From an uncultured Clostridia bacterium (GTDB taxonomy: Bacteria > Bacillota > Clostridia > Saccharofermentanales > Saccharofermentanaceae): 42,871 bases of DNA. The notes under the pieces were generated by a model, which was not told where the DNA came from, ran no database searches, and saw only the letters and a program-made list of their open reading frames with translations. Position 1 is the first letter of the stretch, and every line of letters begins with the position of its first letter. Both the position numbers and the translations under genes were made by a program. Shown one piece after another: positions 42,041-42,871 of the stretch. The stretch spans positions 1 to 42,871 of the forward strand of contig CALEFT010000026.1 in assembly GCA_937876985.1 (NCBI GenBank), read 5' to 3'.

Positions 42041-42601
42041 ATGAGTACAAACAAAAAGTCTGCAAGCAAGACAACTTTGCGCATCGCGATGTGTGGCGTT
42101 TTCGCAGCGCTAACCTGCCTTGGAACGCTTATTCAAATCCCGATTGCAGTGGGTCCTGGGTACGTAAACTTAGGCGACGCGGTCATCCTTGTTTGTGCCA
42201 TGGTACTTGGACCTGTCGCAGCCATCCCAGCCGCACTTGGTGCAGCACTAGCAGACCTCATTTCTGGATACGCGGTTTACATTCTGCCAACCTTCATAAT
42301 CAAAGGTCTCATGGGACTTGCTTCTGGTATTCTTTATAAGCGCCTATTTACATTAGCTGATAAGAACGAGAAAGCTAACAAACTTATGTCGAGTCTAGCA
42401 CACATTGGAATCGCGTTTTTGTGCGAGGCAATCATGATTCTTGGATACTTCTGCTTCGAGTCGCTTCCATTTATGTATGGAGTAAGCGCGGCGCTGTTGT
42501 CTGTTCCGTTCAATGCGATTCAGGCACTTGCTGCAATTATTATCTCGACAATTTTGTTTAATATTCCTTCCTTCAGGAAAAAGGCTGGGCTGTCCGATTA
42601 A
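42041..42601 (+). CDS. ECF transporter S-component
   Basis: A 186-residue membrane protein with about five or six helices, of the ECF-type vitamin-transport S-component family. Conserved segments are AMCGVFAALTCLGTLIQIP, GYVNLGDAVILVCAMVLGPVAA and IIKGLMGLASGILYKRL. The pattern resembles the riboflavin/pyridoxine-type group, but the substrate cannot be fixed. No ECF ATPase or EcfT gene is adjacent, so it probably uses a shared energising module. The ATG at 42041 follows AAAGGAGG by six bases; a longer in-frame GTG start would read through the promoter. It is divergent to pcrA. Confidence 0.88.
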   Translation: MSTNKKSASKTTLRIAMCGVFAALTCLGTLIQIPIAVGPGYVNLGDAVILVCAMVLGPVAAIPAALGAALADLISGYAVYILPTFIIKGLMGLASGILYKRLFTLADKNEKANKLMSSLAHIGIAFLCEAIMILGYFCFESLPFMYGVSAALLSVPFNAIQALAAIIISTILFNIPSFRKKAGLSD

Positions 42602-42630
42602 TCGACATCTTAGCGTGTTATTCTTAACGC

Positions 42631-42700
42631 AGGTTGAGAAGTAATGCACCTATTATCAACCTAGAGCCTGCTAGTTCTTATTAACTAGTGGGCTTATTTT
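42631..42700 (+). terminator. tandem hairpins ending the ECF gene transcript
   Basis: A first hairpin pairs AGGTTGA (42631-42637) with TCAACCT (42656-42662). A second has a 12-bp stem with two wobbles (42665-42676 with 42683-42694) and runs into TATTTT. The second is the likely intrinsic terminator. Confidence 0.75.
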
Positions 42701-42747
42701 GTGTGTCCTTGTTGCGATTAATTCATGCTTGCTACGAGGAAGGACGA

Positions 42748-42871
42748 CTACGATAAAAATCTCAAAAATAAGTTTTTATCGTATGACTTACGCCAGCTAT
42801 AGCCATCCGCCAAGGCTCAAACTACGATAAGAATTGAAAAATCACATTTTTATCGTAGAAAAACACGCTCC
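42748..42871 (+). repeat. second copy of the 37-bp palindromic array, cut by the window end
   Basis: Two units start at 42748 and 42822, again 74 bp apart and 37 bp long, with the CTACGATAA start and TTTTATCGTA end. The second unit and the first 13 bases after it are identical to 22125-22177 (53 bp including the preceding three A). The array begins about 50 bases after the ECF terminator and continues beyond the window. Confidence 0.92.

Overview
The window looks like ordinary chromosome from a low-to-mid GC Clostridia member, most likely Lachnospiraceae. This is inferred from gene content: radA-ispD, a PcrA-type helicase, GtrA, QueT and ECF transporters, an auxin-efflux-type carrier, and a membrane-anchored glucosaminidase beside a protein with a cadherin-like domain. 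I see no rRNA, tRNA, transposase, phage or cas gene. About 32 protein genes fill roughly 90 percent of the sequence.

Layout: (1) 160-4326, minus strand: serine synthesis (class V aminotransferase then serA) and an iron-dependent alcohol dehydrogenase. (2) 4666-10120, minus strand: a very large membrane protein (PP2C-like N-terminus, acidic linker, YGEQ repeats, one membrane segment, LysM-like outer domain) and an AMP-ligase-family protein with altered catalytic motifs. (3) 10350-12949, plus strand: radA and an ispD carrying a long insert; ispF converges on it. (4) 13199-19203, minus strand: a thioredoxin-fold lipoprotein, a Mrp-type Fe-S ATPase, a phosphodiesterase, a membrane protein, a methyltransferase, a QueT transporter and an oxidoreductase. 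(5) 19288-21813, plus strand: an EamA exporter and a GT4 glycosyltransferase, followed by a large repeat array. (6) 22510-25894, minus strand: SseB-like protein, AEC carrier, malQ. (7) 26037-27665, plus strand: prfC, then a second, different repeat array. (8) 28038-41791, minus strand: thrC, a TPR-like membrane protein, folC, gtrA, two large surface proteins, an HD hydrolase, dGTPase and pcrA with a LexA-like box. (9) 42041-42601, plus strand: an ECF S-component, followed by another copy of the first repeat array cut by the window end.

The most unusual material is non-coding. At 22054-22470 there are six 37-bp imperfect palindromes separated by 37-bp spacers (one spacer is 47 bp), giving a 74-bp period with one 84-bp step, close to 7 and 8 helical turns. 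Two more units with the same 74-bp step lie at 42748-42858, and 53 bp there are identical to the first array. A second family of three 61-bp tandem palindromic units fills the prfC/thrC gap. A short word, CTTTTCGAG or its complement, occurs at least 20 times in genes and intergenic DNA where about 0.3 would be expected. None of the three has an obvious textbook identity.

Product names rest on motifs and domain order read by eye. No database search, fold prediction or expression data were available.
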